Shown here: in pieces, positions 15,324 to 22,782 of the stretch
How positions within the stretch are numbered: position 1 is the first letter of the stretch
How the letters are laid out: each line of letters starts with the position of its first letter
Program-made: the position numbers and the translations under genes
Source of the DNA: Colimorpha sp002372855
GTDB taxonomy: Bacteria > Bacteroidota > Bacteroidia > Bacteroidales > P3
Direction: 5' to 3'
NCBI GenBank assembly: GCA_946621635.1
Contig: CAMOOR010000018.1
Coordinates: 1-37,142 of the forward strand
DNA: 37,142 nucleotides
The notes under the pieces: model-generated
Databases searched by the model: none
The model's input: only the letters and a program-made list of their open reading frames with translations
Told to the model about the DNA's origin: nothing

Positions 15324-18173
15324 ATGGACGACGAAAAGATTAAAATACTGGGTGCCAGAGAGCACAACCTGCAGAACATAGACCTTGAGATACCGCGCGG
15401 CAAGCTGGTCGTCTTCACCGGCATCAGCGGCAGCGGCAAATCCTCCCTCGCCTTCGACACCATCCACGCCGAAGGCCAGCGGCGCTACATGGAGACCTTC
15501 TCGGCCTACGCGCGCCGTTTCATCGGCAACATGGAACGCCCCGACGTGGACCTCATCGAGGGTCTCAGCCCCGTCATCTCCATCGAACAGAAAAGCACCA
15601 ACAACAATCCCCGCTCCACCGTCGGCACCCTCACCGACACCTACGACCTCCTGCGTCTGCTCTACGCCCGCATCGGCAAGGCCTACTCCCTGGCCACCGG
15701 CAAGCCCATGGTGAAATACAGCGAGGAGAAAATCATCGACATTATCCGCACGGAATTCGGCAGCCACGACATCATGATCCTGGCCCCGCTGGTCAAAGGC
15801 CGCAAGGGCCACTACCGCGAACTCTTCGCACAGGTGGCCAAGAAAGGCTTCCTCAAAGTCCGCGTCGACGGCGAGGTGCGCGAGCTGACCTACCACATGC
15901 AGGTGGACCGCTACAAGGTACACGACATCGAGCTGGTCATCGACCGCCTCCGCGCCAACGGCAACCAGACCCGCCTGAAGGAGGCCGTGCAGACCGCCTT
16001 CCGCCAGGGCAAGGGCGTGCTGATGGTGCTCAACAACGATGACGGCTCCGTGCGCTACTTCAGCCGCATGCTCATGGACCCCGACAGCGGCCTCTCCTAC
16101 CCCGAGCCCGAACCCAACACCTTCTCCTTCAACTCGCCCTACGGCGCCTGCCCCCACTGCGGCGGCTTGGGCCGTGTGGCGCAGATCGACATGCAGAAGC
16201 TCATCCCAGACCCCAAGAAGAGCCTCCGCGACGGCGGCATCGAGGTGCTCGGCAAATACTCGCCCACCAACTACGTCTACCGCAAACTGGAACTCATGGG
16301 GCGCCACTACGACTTCACCCTCGACACCCCCATCGGCGACCTTAGCGAGGAGGCCATGAACGCCATCCTCTACGGCAGCAACCACTTCGCCGGCATCGAG
16401 GACCCCGAGGACCCCGGCTACCTCAGCGAGTTCCCCGGCATCGTCAGCTACATGTCCAACCTGGCCCTCGACGACACCTCCGCCAGCCTGCAGAAGTGGG
16501 TGGCCAGCTTCATGAACACCGTCCCCTGCCCCGAATGCCACGGCCATCGCCTCAAACCCGAAAGCCTGGCCTTCCGCATCCTCGACAAGAACATCGGCCA
16601 ACTGGCCGACATGGACCTGCTGGAGCTGCAGCAGTGGCTCACCGACCTCGAACCCCAGCTGGACTCCCGCGACGCCGCCGTGGCCCACGAGGTGCTGGGC
16701 GAAATCCTCAAACGCCTGCACTTCCTCACCGACGTCGGCGTGGGCTACCTCTCCATGAACCGCAGCACCGCCTCGCTCTCCGGCGGCGAAGCCCAGCGCA
16801 TACGACTGGCCACGCAGATAGGCTCACAGCTGGTCAACGTGCTCTACATCCTCGACGAACCCTCCATCGGCCTCCACCAGCGCGACAACCAGCGCCTCAT
16901 CGAGAGCCTCAAGCAACTCCGCGACCTCGGCAACAGCATCATCGTCGTCGAACACGACCGCGACATGATGCTCGCCTCCGACTTCCTCGTGGACATCGGC
17001 CCCGGCGCCGGCATCCACGGCGGCAAGGTGCTGTACGCAGGAGATGTGAGGAATGAGAAATTAGGAACTAAGAATAATACGGCGACGAATCCCTCACTAA
17101 CCCTCGACTACCTCGCCCGCCGCCGCGACATTTCCCTCCCCAAACGCCGCCCCAACAAGGACCGCCAACATATAATATTGAAAGGGGCCACCGGCAACAA
17201 CCTCCGCTCTGTCGACCTCGACCTGCCCCTGGGCCTCTTCGTCTGCGTCACCGGCGTCAGCGGCAGCGGCAAGTCCACCCTCATCAACGACACCCTCCAA
17301 CCCATCCTCTCCCAACACTTCTACCACTCGCTCCGCACCCCGCTGCCCTACCAGTCCATCGAAGGCGTCGACAACATCGACAAGGTCATCCAGATCGACC
17401 AGTCGCCCATCGGCCGCACACCGCGCTCCAACCCCGCCACCTACGTGGGCATCTTCGACGACATCCGCCGCCTCTTCGCCGAGCTGCCGTCGGCCCGCAT
17501 CCGCGGCTACAAGCCCGGTCGCTTCAGCTTCAACGTCAGCGGCGGACGCTGCGAACACTGCAAGGGCGCCGGCCTGCGCACCATCGAAATGAACTTCCTG
17601 CCCGACGTCTACGTCAACTGCGAGGTCTGCAACGGCAAACGCTACAACCGCGAAACCCTCGAGATACGCTACCGCGGCAAGTCCATCTCCGACGTGCTCG
17701 ACATGACCGTCAACGAGGCCGTCGACTTCTTCGACGCCTACCCCAAACTGCGCCGCAAACTCCAGGCCCTGAAGGACGTGGGCCTCGGCTACATCACCCT
17801 CGGCCAGCAGAGCACCACCCTCAGCGGCGGCGAGGCACAACGCGTCAAACTGGCCACCGAGCTCTCCCGCACCGACACCGGCAAGACCCTCTACATCCTC
17901 GACGAACCCACCACAGGCCTCCACTTCGAGGACATCCGCGTGCTGCTCGACGTGCTGCAGAAACTTGTCGACAAAGGCAACACCGTCCTCGTCATCGAGC
18001 ACAACATGGACGTCATCAAGGTCGCCGACTGGATCATCGACCTCGGCCCCGACGGCGGCCGCGCCGGCGGCAACATCACCTTCTGCGGCACCCCCGAACA
18101 ACTCGCCAAACAAAAAGACAACTACACCGGCATCTACCTCCGCCAGGAACTCGACGCCATGAAGAAAAAATAG
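15324..18173 (+). CDS. uvrA: Excinuclease ABC subunit A
   Basis: The 949-residue nucleotide-excision repair damage sensor has two ABC ATPase halves. Walker A motifs are GISGSGKSS and GVSGSGKST, and signature motifs are LSGGEAQRIRLATQ and LSGGEAQRVKLATE. Zinc-binding cysteine pairs occur as CPHCGG, CPECHG, CEHCKG and CEVCNG. The Walker B regions ILDEPSIGLHQRD and ILDEPTTGLHFED are intact. The linker at residues 575-584 (RNEKLGTKNN-like) is encoded by a 28-base stretch of four 7-nt units at 17048-17075. Its AT-rich composition contrasts sharply with the GC-rich gene, which suggests an in-frame repeat insertion. The size and all motifs are consistent with a working enzyme. It ends the bamD-to-uvrA run of genes. 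Confidence 0.98.
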   Translation: MDDEKIKILGAREHNLQNIDLEIPRGKLVVFTGISGSGKSSLAFDTIHAEGQRRYMETFSAYARRFIGNMERPDVDLIEGLSPVISIEQKSTNNNPRSTVGTLTDTYDLLRLLYARIGKAYSLATGKPMVKYSEEKIIDIIRTEFGSHDIMILAPLVKGRKGHYRELFAQVAKKGFLKVRVDGEVRELTYHMQVDRYKVHDIELVIDRLRANGNQTRLKEAVQTAFRQGKGVLMVLNNDDGSVRYFSRMLMDPDSGLSYPEPEPNTFSFNSPYGACPHCGGLGRVAQIDMQKLIPDPKKSLRDGGIEVLGKYSPTNYVYRKLELMGRHYDFTLDTPIGDLSEEAMNAILYGSNHFAGIEDPEDPGYLSEFPGIVSYMSNLALDDTSASLQKWVASFMNTVPCPECHGHRLKPESLAFRILDKNIGQLADMDLLELQQWLTDLEPQLDSRDAAVAHEVLGEILKRLHFLTDVGVGYLSMNRSTASLSGGEAQRIRLATQIGSQLVNVLYILDEPSIGLHQRDNQRLIESLKQLRDLGNSIIVVEHDRDMMLASDFLVDIGPGAGIHGGKVLYAGDVRNEKLGTKNNTATNPSLTLDYLARRRDISLPKRRPNKDRQHIILKGATGNNLRSVDLDLPLGLFVCVTGVSGSGKSTLINDTLQPILSQHFYHSLRTPLPYQSIEGVDNIDKVIQIDQSPIGRTPRSNPATYVGIFDDIRRLFAELPSARIRGYKPGRFSFNVSGGRCEHCKGAGLRTIEMNFLPDVYVNCEVCNGKRYNRETLEIRYRGKSISDVLDMTVNEAVDFFDAYPKLRRKLQALKDVGLGYITLGQQSTTLSGGEAQRVKLATELSRTDTGKTLYILDEPTTGLHFEDIRVLLDVLQKLVDKGNTVLVIEHNMDVIKVADWIIDLGPDGGRAGGNITFCGTPEQLAKQKDNYTGIYLRQELDAMKKK
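17048..17075. repeat. Solo heptamer array inside uvrA
   Basis: Four 7-nt units GAGGAAT, GAGAAAT, TAGGAAC, TAAGAAT are rotated variants of the GAATTAG heptamers that flank the four-helix gene at 19491-19853. They are AT-rich within a strongly GC-rich gene and code for the linker between the two ATPase halves. Confidence 0.75.
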
Positions 18174-18204
18174 CCGTCACCAACAGACCGTCCTTTCGGG
18201 CAAT

Positions 18205-18299
18205 CCCCCTACCATTACCCTACGAACACCCTACCAACTCCCACACTTCTTATATTTTTGTGGGAGTTGGTAGGGTGTTCGTAGGGTGTTGATAGGGGG
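18205..18299. repeat. 11-nt repeat element, copy C, forming a 41-bp hairpin between convergent genes
   Basis: The left arm 18205-18245 (units CCCTACCATTA, CCCTACGAACA, CCCTACCAACT, then CCCACA) pairs with the right arm 18259-18299 over 41 positions with only a few mismatches. The mismatches are all near the outer end; the loop is 13 AT-rich bases. It sits between the uvrA stop and the convergent thioredoxin-like gene, so it may act as a bidirectional terminator. Confidence 0.9.
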
Positions 18300-18317
18300 T
18301 TCGGGCGAAAAAAAATA

Positions 18318-18995
18318 TTATTTTTCCAGGACCACCACATGAGTCTCTGGAGCAGGAGCGGAGGTGGAGTAGACAACATAGGAGCCGTCGTCGATACTGA
18401 AGTCGGTGTACTGGCGGAGGTAGTCCTCGTAGATGAAGGTGTTCAGCTCGAACCACTCGCTGTCGGCATCGGGGGCCGGTTTGCAGCGTTTGACCGGGAT
18501 AAAGTTGTTGGTATCGACCACCAGCTCGAAGGGTATGCCCTCCATACGGCTGCGATTGTCAAGGGGTTGCGCCGTGCGGAAGAGGGCGACGACATCGCGG
18601 TAGGCGTCCTTGGCGAAGGGCAGGCTGCAGTGGTGTATCCACTCGCGGCGGGCGCCGAGGTCCACCATGTCGTCCACCACCTGTTGCCAGTGGGCGGAGT
18701 CGGCAATATCCTCGACAATAAGGTAGTACACACGCCACAGCGAGGTGTCCATGGCCTCGACGGCACGGCGGGTTTCGTCCATTGCCTGGCGGCACCCGTA
18801 GCAATACGGGCTGGTGAAGATGAGGGCACGGAAATGACTGGTATCCTGCGCAATGGCAGTTAGTTCATCCATACCCATCGACCCGTCGGGAATGTAGAGT
18901 TTATGCTCAGGTGTTTTTGCCTCACAGCTTGTCAGCATGATCAAAGAGACAGCCATGGTAGCAAACGTAAAGATTGAAGATTTGTTTTTTCCCAT
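18318..18995 (-). CDS. Lipoprotein with thioredoxin-like fold
   Basis: The start at 18995 gives a clean lipoprotein signal (FATMAVSLIMLTSC, Cys24) and a 225-residue protein. ATG at 19022 or further upstream is possible but would place charged residues before the signal. A thioredoxin-like segment ALIFTSPYCYGCRQAMDE has a CxxC pair (C65, C68), followed by VYYLIVEDI as a beta strand. Later, MEGIPFELVVDTNNFIPV has a Pro after a beta strand, as in the cis-Pro loop of thioredoxins. It is probably a membrane-anchored periplasmic thiol protein. Homology beyond the fold is uncertain. It is the last gene on its strand before the long hairpin at 18205-18299. Confidence 0.72.
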   Translation of the reverse strand: MGKNKSSIFTFATMAVSLIMLTSCEAKTPEHKLYIPDGSMGMDELTAIAQDTSHFRALIFTSPYCYGCRQAMDETRRAVEAMDTSLWRVYYLIVEDIADSAHWQQVVDDMVDLGARREWIHHCSLPFAKDAYRDVVALFRTAQPLDNRSRMEGIPFELVVDTNNFIPVKRCKPAPDADSEWFELNTFIYEDYLRQYTDFSIDDGSYVVYSTSAPAPETHVVVLEK

Positions 18996-19085
18996 ATTTT
19001 TGTGGTTTAAAATTTTTTCCATATATATTAGACGCAAAAAATGTGTCAAATATTACACCTGTTGAAAACATTTTTTTCAAAAAAG

Positions 19086-19466
19086 TCACTCCGAGAGGCG
19101 CTGGCGGACGTCGTCGGGGATGACGGCGGAGGTGCCCGTGGAGCGGCGGTAGCCGGCCAAAACGGTGTGGCATTCGGCACAGATGTCGCCGTTGTTGCTG
19201 TCCACAACTCGCTGGAGCACAGTGACGCTCTTGGTGCCGAGGCGTTCGGTCTCGGTGGTGACGTGGATACGGTCGTGGAAGTGGATCTGCCGCTTGAAGT
19301 CGACGTCGTAGTGGACTATCATCACGGTGAAGTCGCCTTCCTCGGGCGGCAGGCCGCGTTCGGCGAAGAAGGCCTCCTTGCCGAGGTCGAAGTATTCCAT
19401 GATGACGGCGTTGTTGACGTGGCCCATCTGGTCGACGTCGTTGAATCTGATTTGTATATCAATCAT
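19086..19466 (-). CDS. Acyl-CoA thioesterase, 4HBT hotdog family
   Basis: The 126-residue protein is a 4-hydroxybenzoyl-CoA-thioesterase-type hotdog enzyme. IQIRFNDVDQMGHVNNAVIMEYFDLGKEAFF contains the active-site Asp in FNDVDQMGHVNN. FTVMIVHYDVDFKRQIHFHDRIHVTTE and SVTVLQRVVDS form the sheet. It would hydrolyse acyl-CoA or acyl-ACP in the cytoplasm (YbgC/FadM-like). The ATG at 19466 is directly adjacent to the first base of a heptamer array (19467), so its natural 5' leader has been replaced by repeat DNA. No ribosome-binding site other than AT-rich repeat sequence is visible. Confidence 0.88.
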   Translation of the reverse strand: MIDIQIRFNDVDQMGHVNNAVIMEYFDLGKEAFFAERGLPPEEGDFTVMIVHYDVDFKRQIHFHDRIHVTTETERLGTKSVTVLQRVVDSNNGDICAECHTVLAGYRRSTGTSAVIPDDVRQRLSE

Positions 19467-19501
19467 AAATTAGGAATTAGAAATTAGGAATTAGGAATTA
19501 A
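19467..19501. repeat. Heptamer array (GAATTAG type, 5 units), left arm of a 35-bp inverted repeat
   Basis: Five tandem units AAATTAG, GAATTAG, AAATTAG, GAATTAG, GAATTAA fill exactly 35 bases. The reverse complement matches 19860-19894 with a single mismatch. The stop codon of the four-helix gene (19491-19493) lies inside it, and the thioesterase ATG touches its other edge. Confidence 0.95.
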
Positions 19502-19853
19502 GGTTGCTTGACGTTGTTTTAGTGATACTGCTCAACATTCGCAGCAATTCTTCACAATCAGACATTATTGAACTTTTTTCTTTTTCTGTAATATAGTCCG
19601 TTCTATATAAAAGAGTAATCCAATATTTTGTTTCATTGCATTCCTTGAATGCGATATACATTTTGGATAAAAAATCTTTTCTTGAGATGCCACACAGCGC
19701 TTCGTTGATGTTTGCTCCAATACTCGTGCCGCTACGCAACAACTGCTTTGACATAACATATTCCATCTTGTTTGCAACAAGATATTTATACAGGTCAACA
19801 ATCCGTACTGCAAAATCCTCACTCTTTACTTTAATCAAATTATCGTCTTTCAT
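19491..19853 (-). CDS. Four-helix-bundle protein (23S rRNA intervening-sequence protein family), second copy
   Basis: The 120-residue helical protein has the family hallmark KQLLRSGTSIGANINEALCGISRKDFL. It begins with DFAVRIVDLYKYLV, and YIAFKECNETKYWITLL is the third helix. It shares its layout with the protein at 9591-9971 but is clearly divergent. Its codon use is AT-rich, unlike the GC-rich neighbours, which suggests recent acquisition. It is enclosed by a 35-bp inverted repeat made of 7-nt units (19467-19501 and 19860-19894), and its final residues and stop are read from the repeat. It has been placed between a histidine kinase gene and a thioesterase gene. The molecular function is unknown; nucleic-acid binding is a family-level guess. 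Confidence 0.93.
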   Translation of the reverse strand: MKDDNLIKVKSEDFAVRIVDLYKYLVANKMEYVMSKQLLRSGTSIGANINEALCGISRKDFLSKMYIAFKECNETKYWITLLYRTDYITEKEKSSIMSDCEELLRMLSSITKTTSSNLNS

Positions 19854-19859
19854 GTTGCT

Positions 19860-19894
19860 TTAATTCCTAATTCCTAATTTCTAATTCATAATTT
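19860..19894. repeat. Heptamer array, right arm of the 35-bp inverted repeat
   Basis: This is the reverse complement of 19467-19501 with one mismatch. It begins six bases upstream of the four-helix ATG and contains the stop codon (19886-19888) of the histidine kinase gene. Confidence 0.95.
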
Positions 19895-20755
19895 TTTTAG
19901 TGAGAAGAAGAATTCCAGGCCGCCTTCGGGGCGGTTCTTGGCGTAGATTTCGCCTCCGTGGAAGAGTACGGAATGTTTGACAATGCTGAGGCCCAGGCCG
20001 GTGCCTCCGTTCTGGCGCGAGCGGCCGCTGTCGATGCGCACGAAGCGGTCGAAGAGGCGCGAGAGGTACTCGTCGGCCACGCCCTTGCCGGTGTCGTAGA
20101 AGTGGAGATAATAGTGGGTGGCCGAGTGGCTGGGTGGCTGGGTGTTGACTTTCGGGGGTTCGTAGGTTTCGAGCACGATGTCCACACCCTCGCCGGCATA
20201 GGAGACGGAGTTCTCCAGCAGGTTGCGGAAGATGCAGTAGAGCAGTTCGTGGTTGCCCTGCATGGGCATGGGCGGCAGGTTGTTGTGGAGCGTGATGGCG
20301 GCAGTGGCGGCCTTGTCGGCAAGGTCGGCCACGGCCTCGTCGGCCACCGTGCGGGCATCCACGTCGGTGCGCGGGAAGAGGTCGGAGCTCTCCTCCAGCT
20401 TGTTGATGACGGACACGTCCTGTATGAGGTCCGAGAGACGGAGGGTCTGGCGGTAGCAGCGGTCGAGGAAGTAGCGGCGGCGCTCGTCGTCGACGGGCTT
20501 GTCGGAGAGGAGTATCTCCAGGTAGCCGCGGATGGAACTGACGGGGGTCTTCAGCTCGTGGGCGATGTTGGAGGTCATCTCCTGTTTCAGCTGGCGGTTG
20601 CGCTGCTCGGTGGCCTCGGCCTCGCGGCGCAAGCGGTTGGCTTCGTCGGCCAACTGCTTGAGGCGTACATTCTTAAGCATCAGGCGTATGTAGAGAAACA
20701 GCACTACGAGGATGGCCGCCAGCGCCACCCATACAGCCCAGTCAGACCAATCCAT
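19886..20755 (-). CDS. Sensor histidine kinase
   Basis: The start at ATG 20755 gives 289 residues and overlaps the response regulator end by 14 bases; a TTG further upstream is less likely. One N-terminal membrane helix (WAVWVALAAILVVLFLYIRLML) is followed by a short coiled coil. The HisKA domain has phosphoacceptor H66 in NIAHELKTPVSSIRGYLEIL. The ATPase domain has an N-box (FRNLLENSVSYAG), G1 (DTGKGVADEYL) and G2 (GGTGLGLSIVKH). With almost no periplasmic domain it resembles the PhoR-like kinases of Bacteroidetes. It pairs with the OmpR-type regulator encoded just upstream. Its last codons and stop come from the heptamer repeat, so the original C-terminus may have been altered. Confidence 0.94.
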   Translation of the reverse strand: MDWSDWAVWVALAAILVVLFLYIRLMLKNVRLKQLADEANRLRREAEATEQRNRQLKQEMTSNIAHELKTPVSSIRGYLEILLSDKPVDDERRRYFLDRCYRQTLRLSDLIQDVSVINKLEESSDLFPRTDVDARTVADEAVADLADKAATAAITLHNNLPPMPMQGNHELLYCIFRNLLENSVSYAGEGVDIVLETYEPPKVNTQPPSHSATHYYLHFYDTGKGVADEYLSRLFDRFVRIDSGRSRQNGGTGLGLSIVKHSVLFHGGEIYAKNRPEGGLEFFFSLKKL

Positions 20756-21347
20756 AGCCGAAACCTGTTTTGTTGACAATCCGTGAACCTTCGGCGCCCA
20801 GTTTCTTGCGCAGGCGCGCTATGTGGACATCCACGCTGCGTTCGCCCACCAGGGCGTCGCCCGGCCACACGGCGGCAAGAATCTCTTCGCGAGTGAAATA
20901 GCGACCGGGATACTGCCGGAAGAGGTCGAGGATGAGGTGCTCGCGCTTGGTCAGGCAGTCGGGCTCGGCGGGGGCCGACGGGGCGCTGCGTCGGAGCACG
21001 GCCTTGACACGTGCCAGCACGGTGTCGAAGGAGAAAGGCTTGGTGATGTAGTCGTCGGCACCGGCGGCGAAGCCCTGCAGCTGGTCGTCGTGGGCGTCGC
21101 GGGCGGTGAGGAAGATGATCGGGGTGTTGTCGCCACGGCTGCGGAGCAGGGCGGCAAGGTCGTAGCCCGACATGCGGTCCATCATCACGTCGAGCATCAG
21201 CAGGTCGTAGCGCCGGCCGGCGTCGACCAGCGCAAAGGCCTCCTCGGCGCTGGGGGCGGTGTCGGTCTCGTAGCCCTCGCTCTGGAGGTTGAAACTGAGG
21301 ATCTCGCAGAGGTCCTGTTCGTCGTCTACTATGAGTATCTTTGTCAT
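20742..21347 (-). CDS. OmpR-family response regulator
   Basis: The 201-residue regulator has a receiver domain (acidic pocket D8/D9, phosphoacceptor D53 in LLMLDVMM, Lys in YITKPFSFD) and a C-terminal winged helix (ERSVDVHIARLRKKLG, then VNKTGFGYGL). The frame is open upstream through the tRNA-Phe gene. The ATG at 21347 is chosen because it begins the receiver domain directly. It is slightly shorter than typical OmpR proteins (about 230) because the inter-domain and N-terminal winged-helix regions are compact. It forms a two-component pair with the overlapping kinase gene. The target is unknown. Confidence 0.93.
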   Translation of the reverse strand: MTKILIVDDEQDLCEILSFNLQSEGYETDTAPSAEEAFALVDAGRRYDLLMLDVMMDRMSGYDLAALLRSRGDNTPIIFLTARDAHDDQLQGFAAGADDYITKPFSFDTVLARVKAVLRRSAPSAPAEPDCLTKREHLILDLFRQYPGRYFTREEILAAVWPGDALVGERSVDVHIARLRKKLGAEGSRIVNKTGFGYGLV

Positions 21348-21386
21348 AATAATGTATAACGCCGCTTTCGCGGAATTATTGTATAC

Positions 21387-21419
21387 AAAAAAAGGGAGAC
21401 CTTTTTCGGGTCTCCCTTT
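21387..21419 (-). terminator. Rho-independent terminator of tRNA-Phe
   Basis: Read on the minus strand, AAAGGGAGACC pairs with GGTCTCCCTTT around a short loop and is followed by a T run. It begins a few bases after the tRNA 3' end and precedes the response regulator. Confidence 0.88.
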
Positions 21420-21423
21420 CGCG

Positions 21424-21496
21424 TGGCATCGACTGGATTTGAACCAGTGACGCAAGGATTTTCAGTCCTTCGCTCTACCAACTGAGCTACGACGCC
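21424..21496 (-). tRNA. tRNA-Phe (GAA)
   Basis: The 73-base gene folds into a full cloverleaf. The acceptor stem GGCGTCG pairs with CGATGCC, with one G-T pair. The D-arm is AGCTCAGTTGGTAGAGC. The anticodon stem AAGGA/TCCTT encloses the loop CTGAAAA, giving anticodon GAA. The T-arm has GGTTCAAATCC. The discriminator base is A, and CCA is not encoded. A promoter box lies at 21515-21522 and an intrinsic terminator follows, so it is a single-gene transcript. Confidence 0.97.
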
Positions 21497-21514
21497 AACT
21501 CTTGAAATCGGATG

Positions 21515-21522
21515 CAAAAGTA
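21515..21522 (-). promoter_or_regulatory. Bacteroidetes -7 promoter box for tRNA-Phe
   Basis: TACTTTTG on the minus strand matches TAnnTTTG and lies 18 bases upstream of the mature tRNA 5' end. Confidence 0.7.
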
Positions 21523-21608
21523 CGAACTTTTTGCAAACCGGCCAAATTTTTTTTCTAAAAATCGGAATACTCCTGTATATCGAAATTGATTTTCAGTCGT
21601 TTTAGGAA

Positions 21609-22253
21609 TTATTTTTTTTCGTCCACTTCCTCTTTTTTCCCCTTCGGAGAGAAGAAAACCAGCTCTATCAGAAGCCAAATTGCGCCAATTGTGATGGCGG
21701 CATCGGCCACATTGAAGATGGCGCTGAAGAAGAGGAAGTGCTCGCCGCCGATGAGTGGCATCCAGTCTGGCCAGTTGAATTCGAACAGGGGGAAGTAGAA
21801 CATGTCCACCACCTTGCCCTGCAGCAGCGGCGCATAGCCTCCCTCGGGGGGGAAGAGAACGGCGGGTTCGTAGTAGCTTTCGTTGAAGACGACTCCGTAG
21901 AAGCAGCTGTCGATGAGGTTGCCGACGGCTCCTGCCAAAATAAGCGAGATGCATGCCAGGAACGAGGTGCGGGTGTCTTCCTTTTTCATCAGGCGGACGA
22001 GATACCAGATAATGGCGCTTATGGCCACTATGCGGAAGAGCGTCAGGATGATCTTCCCGGCAGTCCCCCCGAGCGTTGCGCCGAAGGCAAAGCCCTCGTT
22101 CTCTATGAAATGCAGGCGACACCACTCGCCAATCAGCGGTATGTCTTCGCCGATCTGCATATTGGTTTTCACCAGTATTTTCACTATTTGGTCGACCACG
22201 ACGATGGCGGTCATTATCAGGACAAAAATCCAGGCACGTTTTTTCTTATCCAT
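21609..22253 (-). CDS. lspA: Lipoprotein signal peptidase II
   Basis: The 214-residue inner-membrane aspartic protease removes signal peptides from prolipoproteins. It has an N-terminal helix with VVVDQIVKILVK, followed by IENEGFAFG. The catalytic-region motifs are GAVGNLIDSCFYGVVFNESY and FNVADAAITIGAIWLLIELVF, each supplying one active-site Asp. It is longer than E. coli LspA (164) because of a periplasmic insertion (YYEPAVLFPPEGGYAPLLQG to LIGGEHFL) and a charged C-terminal tail, as is common in Bacteroidetes. The start overlaps the DUF3109 gene by 8 bases. It would process the many lipoproteins encoded in this window. Confidence 0.95.
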   Translation of the reverse strand: MDKKKRAWIFVLIMTAIVVVDQIVKILVKTNMQIGEDIPLIGEWCRLHFIENEGFAFGATLGGTAGKIILTLFRIVAISAIIWYLVRLMKKEDTRTSFLACISLILAGAVGNLIDSCFYGVVFNESYYEPAVLFPPEGGYAPLLQGKVVDMFYFPLFEFNWPDWMPLIGGEHFLFFSAIFNVADAAITIGAIWLLIELVFFSPKGKKEEVDEKK

Positions 22254-22782
22254 TGTTTCTCAAGTTTATCTGTTCAATTAATTCGTCGTACCACTCCTGT
22301 CCGAAGCGACGGACGAGAGGTTCTTTCAGGTACACATACAGGGGTTCGCCCTTGCCTTTGGCGCAGCGGCAGATGTCCCACTGGTGGTAGTTCACAGCCG
22401 TGAACTCGCCGTAGTCCTCCACGCGGATGGGGTACAGGTGGCACGACACCGGCTTGTACAACCCCTGCAGGGCGCAGAGGGCACAGCCGTCGGCGCCGTA
22501 GGTGATGAAAGCGCAGGCTCCGCCGTCGATGAGCGGGGTGCCGAGGTCGCCGTCCTTGTCGCGCACGGCTACGCCCTGCTTTGCCACGGCTTCACGCCCG
22601 GCGTCGGTCATGCGTGGCAGGGCATCGGGCAGCACGGCTTCGAGCTTCGCCACCTCCTCTTCCAGCAGGGGAGCCCCGCTGTCGCCGTCGACGCAGCAGG
22701 CGCCCTTGCAACAGGCGAGGTCGCAGCCGAAGCGGCAGTCGGCAATGTCGTCGGAGACAATACTGTTCTTCACTATAATCAT
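22246..22782 (-). CDS. DUF3109 family cysteine-rich protein
   Basis: The 178-residue cytoplasmic protein has an N-terminal cysteine cluster (CRFGCDLACCKGACCVDGDSGAPL) and later cysteines (CALCALQGLYKPVSCHLYPIRVEDYGE and CRCAKGKGEPLYVYLKEPLV). This is the pattern of DUF3109, related to the YkgJ-type Fe/Zn-cluster proteins. It probably binds a metal ion or cluster; the function is unknown. The ATG overlaps the stop of the upstream dehydrogenase (ATGA), and its end overlaps lspA by 8 bases, so it lies in the middle of a coupled operon. Confidence 0.85.
   Translation of the reverse strand: MIIVKNSIVSDDIADCRFGCDLACCKGACCVDGDSGAPLLEEEVAKLEAVLPDALPRMTDAGREAVAKQGVAVRDKDGDLGTPLIDGGACAFITYGADGCALCALQGLYKPVSCHLYPIRVEDYGEFTAVNYHQWDICRCAKGKGEPLYVYLKEPLVRRFGQEWYDELIEQINLRNNG

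Noticed and set aside
14352..16721. A long open frame antisense to the transglycosylase and uvrA
   Set aside because: It has no domain, a composition typical of reverse-complement shadows, and it covers two strongly supported genes.
18340..18375. Possible further heptamer array in the thioredoxin-like gene (purine-rich GGAG repeats)
   Set aside because: The spacing of GGAG motifs is irregular and no clear 7-nt period is seen over more than two units.
19467..19894. Conventional insertion sequence
   Set aside because: No transposase or DDE/serine/tyrosine recombinase is encoded. The only gene is the four-helix-bundle protein, so I report it as a repeat-bounded cassette instead.
21348..21455. 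N-terminal extension of the response regulator through the tRNA-Phe gene
   Set aside because: The region encodes a tRNA and its terminator, and the receiver domain starts exactly at 21347.
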